From Paenisporosarcina antarctica (GTDB lineage: Bacteria > Bacillota > Bacilli > Bacillales_A > Planococcaceae): a stretch of 64,000 bases of DNA. Shown piece after piece: positions 8,518 through 17,999 of this stretch. Where the stretch lies: NCBI RefSeq assembly GCF_004367585.1, contig NZ_CP038015.1, positions 324,001 to 388,000 on the forward strand, read 5' to 3'. A program made the translations under genes and the position numbers. The notes beneath the pieces were generated by a model. It had not been told where the DNA came from, made no database searches, and worked only from the letters and a program-made list of their open reading frames with translations. Each line of letters starts with the position of its first letter. Within the stretch, counting starts at the first letter, position 1.

Positions 8518-10002
8518 ATGACGGATTATGTTTATCAACTAATTGCTATCATTATTTACATGGCTGCTATGCTATTGATTGGCTATTATTCTTTCAGAAA
8601 AACGTCAAACTTAACAGATTACATGTTAGGAGGACGTTCATTAGGTCCAGGCGTAACTGCACTTAGTGCTGGTGCTTCAGATATGTCAGGTTGGCTATTA
8701 ATGGGTCTACCAGGTGCTATTTATGTATCTGGTTTAGTAGAGGCTTGGATTGCAATAGGTTTAACAGTCGGTGCCTACTTAAACTGGTTGTTTGTAGCAC
8801 CACGTTTACGTGCGTACTCTCAAGTGTCGAATGACTCAATTACGATTCCTAGTTATTTAGAAAATCGATTGAAAGACACAACGCGTCTAATACGTATCGT
8901 GTCTGGAATTATTATTCTTATATTCTTTACGTTCTATGTATCTTCAGGAATGGTAGCAGGTGGAGTGTTCTTTAAAAGTTCATTTGGACTTGATTACCAT
9001 GTAGGTTTGCTAATCGTTTCTGCAGTTGTAATTGCGTATACGCTATTTGGTGGATTCTTAGCTGTAAGTTACACAGATTTTCTTCAAGGGATTATCATGT
9101 TCCTAGCGTTAATATTGGTGCCAGTTATCGGTATATTTGCGGTAGGTGGAATTGAAGGAGCATCTGAAAGTATCCGCGCAGTAGATCCAGGACTTTTAAG
9201 TTTAGTTGAAGGCGCATCTGTATTAGGTGTTCTCTCAGCCGTTGCTTGGGGCCTAGGATACTTTGGTCAGCCACATATTATTGTACGCTTTATGGCAATT
9301 AGGTCAGTTAAAGAAACAAAACAAGCTCGTCGTATTGGGATTGGTTGGATGGCAATAAGTTTACTTGGTGCTATTGCAACTGCTTTAATTGGTATTGCTT
9401 ACTTCCAACAAAATCCTAGTCAATCTTTAAGCAATCCAGAGGCTGTATTTATTGCATTAGGACAAATTATGTTCCATCCTTTTGTTGCAGGTATTATGTT
9501 GGCCGCTGTTTTAGCCGCTGTTATGAGTACAATATCATCTCAATTAATCGTAACTTCATCAGCATTAGTTGAAGATTTATACAAAATTGTTGTGAAAAAA
9601 CAAGCAACGGACAAACAATATGTTACATTGGGTCGTATTGCCGTTCTAGTTGTCTCTCTAGTAGCGATGTTCATAGCTTGGGAGCAAAATAAATCAATTT
9701 TAGATTTAGTTTCATATGCTTGGGCAGGATTTGGTGCTGCATTTGGTCCAGTAATTTTATTATCTCTTTTCTGGAGAAAATTAACGACATGGGGCGCATT
9801 ATCTGGGATGGTCATTGGTACAATTACCGTTATTATATGGGGTAATAATGACTATTTAAAAGGACTAATGTTTGAAATTGTTCCAGGTTTCATATTGTGT
9901 CTATTATTTGCTGTTGTTGTGAGTATCTTTACGTATCGTCACAATACAGAAATCGAACGTGAATTTGACGAAACAATTAAGCTTTTAGACCAAGAAAAAT
10001 AA
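8518..10002 (+). CDS. putP: Sodium/proline symporter
   Basis: A 494-residue membrane protein of the sodium:solute symporter family with about 13 hydrophobic segments. LGGRSLGPGVTALSAGASDM and the following SGWLLMGLPGA are the PutP signature of the first helices, and WGLGYFGQPHIIVRFMA is also typical. It imports proline with Na+, for nutrition or osmoprotection. The ribosome site AAAGGAGG is ideally spaced before ATG 8518, and an intrinsic terminator follows the stop. PutP and the osmoregulated OpuE are hard to separate by sequence alone. Confidence 0.92.
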   Translation: MTDYVYQLIAIIIYMAAMLLIGYYSFRKTSNLTDYMLGGRSLGPGVTALSAGASDMSGWLLMGLPGAIYVSGLVEAWIAIGLTVGAYLNWLFVAPRLRAYSQVSNDSITIPSYLENRLKDTTRLIRIVSGIIILIFFTFYVSSGMVAGGVFFKSSFGLDYHVGLLIVSAVVIAYTLFGGFLAVSYTDFLQGIIMFLALILVPVIGIFAVGGIEGASESIRAVDPGLLSLVEGASVLGVLSAVAWGLGYFGQPHIIVRFMAIRSVKETKQARRIGIGWMAISLLGAIATALIGIAYFQQNPSQSLSNPEAVFIALGQIMFHPFVAGIMLAAVLAAVMSTISSQLIVTSSALVEDLYKIVVKKQATDKQYVTLGRIAVLVVSLVAMFIAWEQNKSILDLVSYAWAGFGAAFGPVILLSLFWRKLTTWGALSGMVIGTITVIIWGNNDYLKGLMFEIVPGFILCLLFAVVVSIFTYRHNTEIEREFDETIKLLDQEK

Positions 10003-10007
10003 AGATT

Positions 10008-10040
10008 AATCCCACAACTTTTGAGTTGTGGGATTTTTTT
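10008..10040 (+). terminator. Intrinsic terminator after putP
   Basis: A 12-bp perfect stem (10008-10019 with 10024-10035) with a 4-base loop is followed by seven T. Confidence 0.9.
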
Positions 10041-10246
10041 GTGATTTTCTTATTGAAGATATTCATATCTTCAATATACTTAAAAAATTATTACATAGAT
10101 GAATGTAATTATGTAGATTAAAAGGTATGGTGTAAGTAAAACGTAAAAGTATTGAAATTTAGACAAAATAAATGTTAATTCCCTATTTGTAACGTTTGCG
10201 ACTTATAGGTTTCCTCTTCATAATAAAGAGGAGAGGAATGGTAGCT

Positions 10247-10930
10247 ATGATAGAACTTGATCATGTTGTGTATTTTAGTAAACAATCTCCAAAAGAGAAT
10301 GTACAAAAACACAAAGGCACTTCAATCGGGGGGCGTCACAAGAATTGGGGAACCGTAAATGCATTAACTTATACAAAAAATAGTTATATAGAATATTTAT
10401 CTGTGGAAAATTTTGACGTTGCAAAACAAGTAAATCATCCTCTTACAAAGCTCTTACTGCACGATTTAGAAAGTGGAGAAGGATGGGGAAGTATTTGTTT
10501 TCGAACTGATAATATAAGTAAACTAAATGATAGATTATGTAGTGAAGGATGGCTAACTTCTGGTGTACTAGATGCTGAACGTGAGACATCTTCAGGATTT
10601 ATTCGGAAATGGAAAATGCTTTTCATCGGGCAGGAAGTTTCAGATGAATTGCCGTACCCCTTTTTTATTGAATGGGAAGAATCGTTTCAAGAGCGTATGC
10701 AAAGTTTAAGAGAAGATGGATCCATTCAAGAAGAGTATGAAAAAAGTGTCATTTCTAGTTGTGTAATTGAGGTTAAACATTTAAGACAAAGCGTATTAGA
10801 ATGGAGTAATTTGTTAAGTATAACTGCAGTGGAAAATTCACTGAAATTACCGAATACAAATCTTATATTTCAACAATTAACAAATGAAAAAGAGCGCTTA
10901 GTGGATGTTATTGTTAGTACAATTGACTAA
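10247..10930 (+). CDS. VOC superfamily protein, Glyoxalase_3-like
   Basis: A 227-residue protein beginning MIELDHVVYF, which is the first strand of a vicinal-oxygen-chelate fold with a metal-ligand His. GTSIGGRHKNWGTVNALTYT and the following YIEYLSVE resemble the Glyoxalase-like domain family (PF13468 type) found in many Bacillales. The reaction is unknown. Of three possible starts, ATG 10247 best fits the AGGAGAGG site and the fold boundary; ATG 10238 is too close to it. The C-terminal third is less recognisable. There is no operon partner. Confidence 0.7.
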   Translation: MIELDHVVYFSKQSPKENVQKHKGTSIGGRHKNWGTVNALTYTKNSYIEYLSVENFDVAKQVNHPLTKLLLHDLESGEGWGSICFRTDNISKLNDRLCSEGWLTSGVLDAERETSSGFIRKWKMLFIGQEVSDELPYPFFIEWEESFQERMQSLREDGSIQEEYEKSVISSCVIEVKHLRQSVLEWSNLLSITAVENSLKLPNTNLIFQQLTNEKERLVDVIVSTID

Positions 10931-11071
10931 TCATGGGTTCGGAAATGCCGCCGCGCGACTGAATTTGTATGCATTACAATGACTATGATAAAATAAAGAT
11001 AAATCTAATTTGTGGAAAAATAAGCAATAATACAATTATCTCTCGGTTGCAACTATAGGAGGAATTGCTGC

Positions 11072-12343
11072 ATGGACGAATTACTAGAACGCGCTATCAT
11101 AGTTGGCGTTAATTTAAAAAAAGATAGACACTTTGAGTATGGTTTAGAAGAATTACACAACTTGGCAAATGCATTAAACGTAGAAGTTGTGGGGGAAGTC
11201 ACTCAAAATTTAGACAAAGTGAATCATGCGCATTACGTAGGAAAAGGGAAAATAGATGAAATAAAAGCATTCTTTGAAGAAGCAGATGCAAATCTAGTTA
11301 TTTTTAATGATGAACTATCCCCTTCTCAAATTCGGAACTTAGAAGAGGCGCTTGCATGTAAAGTCATAGACCGTACAATGTTGATTTTAGATATCTTTGC
11401 TCGTCGTGCAAAATCGAAAGAAGCACAAATGCAAGTGGAGTTAGCGCAACTTCAGTATATGTTACCGCGACTAGTTGGACTACATGCTTCTCTTGGTCGA
11501 CAAGGAGGAGGTGCTGGTGGTGGTTTTCAGAACCGTGGTGCTGGTGAAACTAAACTAGAACTCGATCGTCGGAAGATTGAAGACCAAATTGCAAAACTTC
11601 GCCGAGACTTAGAGCATGTAAAAGATCAACGAGAAACACAAAGAAAACAACGCAAGAAAAATGAAATTCCTGTCGTATCGATTGTGGGCTACACGAATGC
11701 AGGTAAATCGACGATAATGAATCGCTTACTTACTAAAACTGGACAGATTGATGACAAGCAAGTGTTTGAGAAAGATATGTTATTCGCAACTCTAGAGACA
11801 TCCGTTCGTCAAATTCGCTTGCCCGACCAAAAAGAATTTTTGCTCACTGATACAGTTGGGTTCGTAAGTAAGTTACCAACTCATTTAGTAAAAGCATTTC
11901 GATCTACATTAGAAGAAGCACGCGAAGCTAATCTACTTCTTCATGTTGTAGATGTTTCAAATGATGAATATCGCTATATGATGGATGTTACGAATGAAAC
12001 ATTGCAAGCAGTAGGTGTTGAAAATGTGTTGACAGTTGAGGTATACAACAAATCTGACTTAGCTGATTTGAACTATCCGAATGTTAGCGGAAATAACATC
12101 TGGATTTCTGCAAAAGAAGGTGCTGGATTAGACGAATTACTCGAATTGATTCGCACTCATATTTTTGCTGACTATAAGACATGTCGAATGCTTATCCCTT
12201 ATGAACGTGGGGACGTGGTATCTTATTTAAATGACCAAGCATCTGTTCACACCTCTGAGTATGAAGAGGATGGTACATTATTAAAAGTCGAATTAAAACA
12301 AGCTGATTATGACCGTTACCAAGAGTTTGTTCTTGGAAAATAA
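11072..12343 (+). CDS. hflX: Ribosome-associated GTPase HflX
   Basis: A 423-residue protein. The N-terminal HflX domain ends in a glycine-rich linker (GRQGGGAGGGFQNRGAGETK), then a coiled helix rich in R/K/E, then a G domain with G1 GYTNAGKST, G3 DTVGF and G4 NKSD. HflX binds the large ribosomal subunit and splits stalled ribosomes after heat or antibiotic stress. The AGGAGGAATTGCTGC leader places ATG 11072 well. It is monocistronic and ends at a terminator shared with the convergent ABC transporter gene. Confidence 0.96.
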   Translation: MDELLERAIIVGVNLKKDRHFEYGLEELHNLANALNVEVVGEVTQNLDKVNHAHYVGKGKIDEIKAFFEEADANLVIFNDELSPSQIRNLEEALACKVIDRTMLILDIFARRAKSKEAQMQVELAQLQYMLPRLVGLHASLGRQGGGAGGGFQNRGAGETKLELDRRKIEDQIAKLRRDLEHVKDQRETQRKQRKKNEIPVVSIVGYTNAGKSTIMNRLLTKTGQIDDKQVFEKDMLFATLETSVRQIRLPDQKEFLLTDTVGFVSKLPTHLVKAFRSTLEEAREANLLLHVVDVSNDEYRYMMDVTNETLQAVGVENVLTVEVYNKSDLADLNYPNVSGNNIWISAKEGAGLDELLELIRTHIFADYKTCRMLIPYERGDVVSYLNDQASVHTSEYEEDGTLLKVELKQADYDRYQEFVLGK

Positions 12344-12344
12344 G

Positions 12345-12384
12345 AAAACGCATTTCCGATTTTATCTCGGGAATGCGTTTTTTT
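12345..12384. terminator. Bidirectional terminator between hflX and the ABC exporter gene
   Basis: A 15-bp stem (12345-12359 with 12367-12381), one mismatch, is followed by T residues and preceded by A residues. It lies between two convergent stops. Confidence 0.85.
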
Positions 12385-12391
12385 CTTTTCT

Positions 12392-14110
12392 TTATACTTC
12401 TTGGTACTGAATGTTATGAAGTCGTGCGAACAAACCATCAGCTTTTACTAAGTCTGAATACGTACCATCCTCTGCAATCCCGTCTTTGGTAACAACTAGG
12501 ACGCGGTCAGCATCCCGAATTGTTGCAAATCGGTGAGCGATAATAAGCGTTGTCCGATTTTCAGCAAGTTCTGCTAAAGATTGTTGAATGATTTTTTCGG
12601 TTTCTGTATCAAGAGCAGAAGTTGCCTCATCCAAAATTAGGATTGGTGGATTTTTCAAGAACATACGAGCGATTGCTAAACGTTGCTTTTGGCCACCTGA
12701 TAATTTCAAGCCTCGTTCACCAATTTGTGTATCAAATCCATCAGAAAGTTCCGAAATGAATTCTTGTAAATGAGCTTTTCGAGCAGCCTCTAGTACTTCG
12801 TCATCTGTTGCCCCTTTTTTACCATAGGCAATATTCTCACGGACCGTTCCTGTGAACAAGAATACATCTTGTTGAACAATTCCGATTTGAGATCGTAAAG
12901 AGTGTTTTGTCATATCCCGAATATCTAGTCCATCTATTGAGATTGATCCTTTTGTTACATCATAAAATCTTGGGATCAATGAACAAATCGTTGTCTTACC
13001 AGCACCAGAAGGACCAACAAAGGCTACAGTTTCCCCAGCTTTCACCTTGAGATTAATACCTGAGAGTACTTTTTTGTGTTCATCATAACCGAAGTCCACA
13101 TCATTAAACCAAATGTCACCGTTTAAATGATCAACCGTTTTTGCGTGTTCTCGATCCACGATTTCTGGATCTTGCTCAATTAAATCTAAGAATCGTCTGA
13201 AGCCAGCCATACCTTTTGGATAAAGTTCAAGTAGAGCACTTATCTTATCGACGGGTTTAATTAAAACATTTATAAATAAGACAAAGCTAACAAGCTCTCC
13301 ATTCGTTAATTTATCGTTAATATTGAACCAGGCGCCAACAACCAATACGACCAATGTCATAAGACGAGTCATCATGTAAATACTGGAATGTGTTCCAGAC
13401 ATTACTTTGTAGGCGACCAGTTTAGCTAACCGGAACTGTCCATTGTCATGTTTAAAGCGATGGATTTCAAACTCTTCATTTGTGAAAGATTGAACAACAC
13501 GAGCACCAGAAACACTGTCTTCTACTCGACCATTTACATCGGCAATTTTGATGTACATGTTCTTCCATGCTCGATTCATTTTAATATTACTAAATGCCAC
13601 AAGTACTGTAAGGAATGGAACCATAATAATCGCAATGATAGCAAGCTCAGGATTGATGTTGTACATAATCACAAATGCACCAATAAACGTCATGATTGCG
13701 ATAAAGAAGTCTTCAGGACCATGGTGGGCGAGCTCGCCAATGTCAAATAAATCGTTTGTAATACGGCTCATCACATGGCCAGTTTTGGTATTGTCAAAAA
13801 AACGGAAAGATTGGCGCTGTACATGAGTAAAGAGCTGTTCACGCATGTCCGTTTCTATATTAATACCTAGCTTGTGTCCTAAGTAACTAACAATATATTG
13901 TAGTACGGTACTAATTAAATAAATGGCTAGTAACAGGACACTAACTGTGACAATCGTATCCCATTCTTCGGTTGGAAGTAATTCGTCAATAAACCATTGA
14001 ACAGCTAATGGGAAAGCCAACTCTAAAATAGCCACGATAATAGCACTGCTGAAGTCGATTATAAACAATCGTCTATGTGGACGATAATACGAAAAGAATT
14101 TTTTTATCAT
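12392..14110 (-). CDS. ABC transporter, fused permease and ATPase (Sav1866-like exporter)
   Basis: A 572-residue half-transporter. Residues 1-310 hold six membrane segments (ABC type I exporter fold) and the C-terminal part is the ATPase: Walker A GPSGAGKTT, Q-loop VQQDVFLF, signature LSGGQKQR, Walker B ILILDEATSAL and H-loop IIAHR. It probably works as a homodimer exporting lipids or drugs, as Staphylococcus Sav1866 does; the substrate is not evident. ATG 14110 has AAGGAG about six bases ahead; an upstream extension to 14170 lacks a site. It stands alone with a terminator at its end. Confidence 0.92.
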   Translation of the reverse strand: MIKKFFSYYRPHRRLFIIDFSSAIIVAILELAFPLAVQWFIDELLPTEEWDTIVTVSVLLLAIYLISTVLQYIVSYLGHKLGINIETDMREQLFTHVQRQSFRFFDNTKTGHVMSRITNDLFDIGELAHHGPEDFFIAIMTFIGAFVIMYNINPELAIIAIIMVPFLTVLVAFSNIKMNRAWKNMYIKIADVNGRVEDSVSGARVVQSFTNEEFEIHRFKHDNGQFRLAKLVAYKVMSGTHSSIYMMTRLMTLVVLVVGAWFNINDKLTNGELVSFVLFINVLIKPVDKISALLELYPKGMAGFRRFLDLIEQDPEIVDREHAKTVDHLNGDIWFNDVDFGYDEHKKVLSGINLKVKAGETVAFVGPSGAGKTTICSLIPRFYDVTKGSISIDGLDIRDMTKHSLRSQIGIVQQDVFLFTGTVRENIAYGKKGATDDEVLEAARKAHLQEFISELSDGFDTQIGERGLKLSGGQKQRLAIARMFLKNPPILILDEATSALDTETEKIIQQSLAELAENRTTLIIAHRFATIRDADRVLVVTKDGIAEDGTYSDLVKADGLFARLHNIQYQEV

Positions 14111-14369
14111 TAAGTTTCTCCTTGATGTTTTGATATAAGAATTATAGCCGAAATATCCAAAACACGACATAAAAACTTCTAAACTCGAAGGATTTTAAAG
14201 TATTTCAAGTTCCGAATGTTTTTTGACAATTAAAAGATGGAACGTTAAACTGTTAAAGTTGTCTTTATACTGATATAGCAATTAAACCTTTATTATCAGT
14301 ATATTTTGTACATTCTACATAAAAAAGGAATGTGTATTTCTTAAAATTTAAAAGAAAGAAGTGAAAAAT

Positions 14370-15857
14370 ATGGCGACAAGAGAAGAGATTGTAAAGTCCG
14401 TTCCTCAAAAAGGATTCTTTGGACATCCAAAAGGCTTATTAAGCTTATTCTTTACAGAGTTTTGGGAGCGTTTTTCATACTACGGTATGCGCGCAATCTT
14501 GCTCTACTATATGTACTATGAACTAAATCAAGGCGGACTTGGTTTAGAACAATCTACTGCAAACTCGATTATGGCAGTATACGGGTCACTTGTATATATG
14601 TCCGGGATTATCGGAGGATGGATTGCTGACAGATTACTTGGAACGACCAAAACCGTATTTTACGGTGGTATAGCCATCATGTTAGGCCACGTTGCTTTGT
14701 CGTTACCGGGTGGAATAAATACATTGTTCATATCGATGGCATTTATCATCATTGGTACAGGTTTATTAAAACCTAATATTTCAAGTATTGTCGGAGAAAT
14801 GTATTCAGATAACGATGTCCGTCGTGACTCTGGTTTCAGTATTTTCTACATGGGAATCAACATGGGTGCATTTATCGCACCATTAGTAGTAGGTACAATT
14901 GGCCTTAAATATAACTTCCATTTAGGCTTTGGTATTGCTGCAGTTGGTATGTTATTAGGATTAATCGTCTTTATGATTACCAAAAAGAAATACCTTGGTT
15001 TAGCTGGTTCATATGTGCCGAACCCCATTGCAAAAGGTGAGCGTAAGAAAATTTTCGGACGTTTGGCAATTGCTCTACTTGCCATTATTATTATTGGTTT
15101 TATTTTAATTCAAACTGGAGTTATGACAATTAATGTATTTACGATGATTGTGTCAATTTTAGGTATTGTAATTCCTACGATTTACTTTATCGTAATGTAC
15201 CGAAGTGCCAAAACAAATGCAGATGAGAAATCACGTGTTCTTGCGTATATCCCACTATTTATCTCGGCTATGGTATTTTGGGCGATAGCAGAACAGGGTG
15301 CCATTATTTTAGCTCAATATGCAGACCAGCGAACAGACTTAACGATTGGATCTTGGACAATATCTCCAGCTTGGTTCCAATCTTTAAACCCTCTATTCAT
15401 TATTGCAATTGCGCCAGTATTCGCATGGCTTTGGGTACGTCTTGCTGAAAGACAACCATCTACACCGAAGAAATTTGCGTTAGGTTTATTCTTTGCAGGT
15501 ATGTCATTCTTAGTGATGATTATCCCAGCTTACCTATATGGAACCGAAACATTAGTTAGTCCATATTGGTTAGTGTTAAGTTTCTTCCTAGTAGTAATTG
15601 GTGAATTACTTCTTTCTCCAGTTGGTTTATCAGTAACAACAAAACTAGCACCGGGTGCATTTGCTGCCCAAACGATGAGTTTGTGGTTCTTAACAAATGC
15701 TTCTGCACAAGCAATTAATGCTCAAGTTGTAAAATTGTACAGCCCTGAAAATGAGATCATCTATTTTGGTGTCATCGGTGGGATTGCATTAGTAATCGGT
15801 TTATTGCTGTATTTATTTGCTTCAAAAATCGAAAACCTTATGCGTGGAATACGTTAA
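14370..15857 (+). CDS. dtpT: Proton-dependent di/tripeptide transporter (POT family)
   Basis: A 495-residue membrane protein with about 14 hydrophobic segments. FTEFWERFSYYGMRAILLYY is the POT-family signature with the ExxER proton-coupling motif, and GGWIADRLLGT and FSIFYMGINMGAF are further family marks. It imports di- and tripeptides with protons. ATG 14370 is preferred to GTG 14361, which overlaps the purine-rich ribosome site. It is monocistronic with a terminator. Confidence 0.94.
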   Translation: MATREEIVKSVPQKGFFGHPKGLLSLFFTEFWERFSYYGMRAILLYYMYYELNQGGLGLEQSTANSIMAVYGSLVYMSGIIGGWIADRLLGTTKTVFYGGIAIMLGHVALSLPGGINTLFISMAFIIIGTGLLKPNISSIVGEMYSDNDVRRDSGFSIFYMGINMGAFIAPLVVGTIGLKYNFHLGFGIAAVGMLLGLIVFMITKKKYLGLAGSYVPNPIAKGERKKIFGRLAIALLAIIIIGFILIQTGVMTINVFTMIVSILGIVIPTIYFIVMYRSAKTNADEKSRVLAYIPLFISAMVFWAIAEQGAIILAQYADQRTDLTIGSWTISPAWFQSLNPLFIIAIAPVFAWLWVRLAERQPSTPKKFALGLFFAGMSFLVMIIPAYLYGTETLVSPYWLVLSFFLVVIGELLLSPVGLSVTTKLAPGAFAAQTMSLWFLTNASAQAINAQVVKLYSPENEIIYFGVIGGIALVIGLLLYLFASKIENLMRGIR

Positions 15858-15863
15858 TAATAA

Positions 15864-15914
15864 AACACAAAGAGCTTACCGGATGATTCGTTTATCGGTA
15901 GGCTTTTTTGTGTT
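15864..15914 (+). terminator. Terminator after the peptide transporter gene
   Basis: AGCTTACCGGAT pairs imperfectly with ATCGGTAGGCT, followed by TTTTTT; outer AACACAAA/TTTGTGTT bases extend the stem. Confidence 0.75.
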
Positions 15915-16050
15915 CTTTTACTATCCGGTTGTTTATCGTACATTTGCGCTAGCTGCACGTTCCGTATGAGCCAACATGAATGAAATCCACATACTTATTT
16001 GTCTCATTATTCAAAGAGTACCTCCTGTGGTTACTCGTCTCAAAAAACAG

Positions 16051-16309
16051 GGGCTGTCCTAAAAGTCATGAAATATGACTAAGGGCAGTTAATTTTTTAT
16101 TGTTAGTAGAGGTTGATTTCCGTTGTAGTCGGACGCTTTCCGCGGGCGAGGTCGAGCCTCCTCGGTCGCAAAATGCTCCCTGTGGGGTCTCGACTGTCTC
16201 GCTTTTCCCGCTGGAAAGATATTGGACGAACTGTCATTCGTCCAATATCTTTGCGACGAGTAACCGCAGGAGCACATGTTTTCCTCGCCGCCTACCACTC
16301 CAATCAACC
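16051..16309 (+). repeat. GC-rich intergenic repeat, copy 1, with internal hairpin module
   Basis: The core at 16111-16309 begins GGTTGATT and ends AATCAACC, perfect 8-bp terminal inverted repeats, and is much richer in G+C than its surroundings. Inside, a module at 16213-16278 contains a perfect 16-bp stem (16215-16230 with 16237-16252) followed by a 26-base tail beginning GCGACGAGTAACC that is identical in four copies in this window. Ahead of the core, GGGCTGTCCT and a small hairpin (AGTCAT/ATGACT at 16064-16080) may belong to the same unit. Open frames across it on both strands are products of the repeat, not genes. Confidence 0.85.
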
Positions 16310-16951
16310 ATTCATAAGTTCATCATGTGCAAAACAGAAAATTATAACTGTTTACAATTTCTAATTTAGATGCAAATAAAAGACTCATGTTTCTCCACTT
16401 ATTTTATATTAGGACTTACTAGACATTATGGCCCCAAATACTTTCTTGCGGGATGCTAGACGCAAATGTCTGCTTCCTCTGTATTTAATATCAACAGAAT
16501 GGATTACTAGCAAAAATAAATAAAGCAGAAAGAGGTCGAAATTGCATCTTCGACCGAACGTCTAACTAAAGAAACTTTCTAATCTTTAGTTAACCAAAAT
16601 GTGTGCATTCAGGTTGCAAGGGAGCGAAGGACGCACACCCGTCGCAGGATGATCTGAAAAATAATTTGGTGAAGTGACGCAGTCACAAACCCAACTAGTT
16701 GTTCTTTAGATTATTGTGTGGCAGGTGTCGTGTCTGAAGCGGACTTGAAACCTGTCATTCTCAATTAATATCCATCTAGGTCTTGATTAATAAAAGTTTC
16801 CTCCTGCGGCAAGCTAAGCGTAAATTGTACTCATTTGTATGTTTAACAATATCGCTTACTATAAAAATTTTAAATATTACCAATTGAAACCTTTTAAGAG
16901 TAAACCCGTATTAATAGAAGAAAAGAAAATACAGGTAAAGGTGGAGATAAC
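16310..16951. other. Gene-free stretch with a series of hairpins, function unknown
   Basis: No coding frame is credible here. Several inverted repeats follow each other: GGTCGAA/TTCGACC (16534-16555), a 10-bp TAACTAAAGA/TCTTTAGTTA (16563-16592), GTGTGC/GCACAC enclosing a purine-rich loop (16601-16638), GTGAC/GTCAC (16674-16686) and CAGGT/ACCTG (16732-16754). The part from about 16600 to 16760 is richer in G+C than its flanks. It could be a structured RNA, a decayed repeat or a leader of the lipoprotein gene. It matches no RNA family I can recognise. Confidence 0.4.
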
Positions 16952-17809
16952 ATGAATAAATGGAAGACACTCATGGTTGCTAGTGTTTTAACACTAGGTT
17001 TAGCCGCATGTAATTCAACTGCAACTCCTACTTCTGAAACGGCTAAAGATAAAACAAGCGAATTAACACTTAAGCAAGTTTTCGAAAAGTCTCTTGCGCA
17101 ATCGGAATCTATTAAAAGCTTAAATGCAGATATTGAAATGGCGCAGTTCATCGAAGTGCCTTCGCAAAATGTCGAGATGAATACAGAAACTAAAATGACC
17201 ATGGACATGCTTGTAGATCCTTTAAGTATGTACCAAAAAGGTACAACATCTACAACGGTTCCAGGGCAAGGTTCTTCTGCACAACCACAAGAAGTTGAGA
17301 TTGAAAGTTATATGACAGAAGAGGGCTTCTTTATGAATCAAAGCATGTCGGAACAATGGTTGAAACTACCAACAGAAATGTTTGAGCAAATGATGGCAGT
17401 GTCTCAAAAGCAAGCAGATCCATCTCAGCAGTTGAAAGATTTAGAAGTGTTTATGGACGATTTTACGTTTGAACAAACAAAAGATATGTATATATTAAAT
17501 TTGTCTGCATCAGGAGATAAATTTAATGAATTTATCAAGAAACAATTAACTGAAACAATGCCCGAAATGCAGCTAGACCAAGAAGAAATGCTGAAAGGCA
17601 TGAATATAAAAAAAGTGGATTATGAAATATTCATTGATAAAGAAACCTTTAATACAACTGCTTTTAATATGATCTTGGAAATGAATGTAACGGTTGAAGG
17701 TGATGTAATGAAGATGTCTCAAAATATGAAATCTACTTTCAATAAATTTAATGAAATCGAACCGATTTCAGTGCCTCAGGAAGTAATAGATAGCGCACAA
17801 GAAATGTAA
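16952..17809 (+). CDS. Lipoprotein of the DUF6612 type
   Basis: A 285-residue protein with a lipoprotein signal peptide: MNKWKTLMVASVLTLGLAAC, with lipobox LAAC at residues 17-20. The mature part is hydrophilic, rich in Met, Gln and Glu, and has the pattern of small Firmicute lipoproteins annotated as DUF6612 or LppX-like (acyl-binding beta folds); the function is unknown. GGTGGAG precedes the ATG. It is followed by a terminator and then the Fur-boxed promoter of the next operon, so it is transcribed alone. Confidence 0.75.
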   Translation: MNKWKTLMVASVLTLGLAACNSTATPTSETAKDKTSELTLKQVFEKSLAQSESIKSLNADIEMAQFIEVPSQNVEMNTETKMTMDMLVDPLSMYQKGTTSTTVPGQGSSAQPQEVEIESYMTEEGFFMNQSMSEQWLKLPTEMFEQMMAVSQKQADPSQQLKDLEVFMDDFTFEQTKDMYILNLSASGDKFNEFIKKQLTETMPEMQLDQEEMLKGMNIKKVDYEIFIDKETFNTTAFNMILEMNVTVEGDVMKMSQNMKSTFNKFNEIEPISVPQEVIDSAQEM

Positions 17810-17813
17810 ATTG

Positions 17814-17846
17814 ACAGCCTTTCCAATTCGGGAAGGCTGTTTTTTA
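17814..17846 (+). terminator. Terminator after the lipoprotein gene
   Basis: ACAGCCTTTCC pairs with GGGAAGGCTGT across a 5-base loop and is followed by a T run. Confidence 0.88.
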
Positions 17847-17868
17847 TTGAGGAAAAATCCATTTCCGC

Positions 17869-17953
17869 TAAATGAAAATCATTTTCATTTAGCAGTTGAC
17901 CTGGAAAATAATAGTGCTATAATTATTTTTAGAGTAAATGATAATGATTTTCA
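17869..17953 (+). promoter_or_regulatory. SigA-type promoter flanked by two Fur boxes
   Basis: TTGACC at 17896-17901 and TATAAT at 17918-17923, 16 bases apart, form a near-consensus promoter. A Fur box in the 7-1-7 form (TGAAAATCATTTTCA, 17873-17887) lies just upstream and a second (TGATAATGATTTTCA, 17939-17953) just downstream. The arrangement should repress the siderophore uptake operon when iron is plentiful. Confidence 0.9.
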
Positions 17954-17999
17954 TTACCATTTAGCGATTACTCTAAGTGTGTAGAATTGGGGAAATATA

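Noticed and set aside
16089-16369. Overlapping 70-90-residue frames on both strands
   Set aside because: They lie within GC-rich repeat copy 1, have no ribosome sites, and the same kind of frames recur in other copies; they reflect the repeat.
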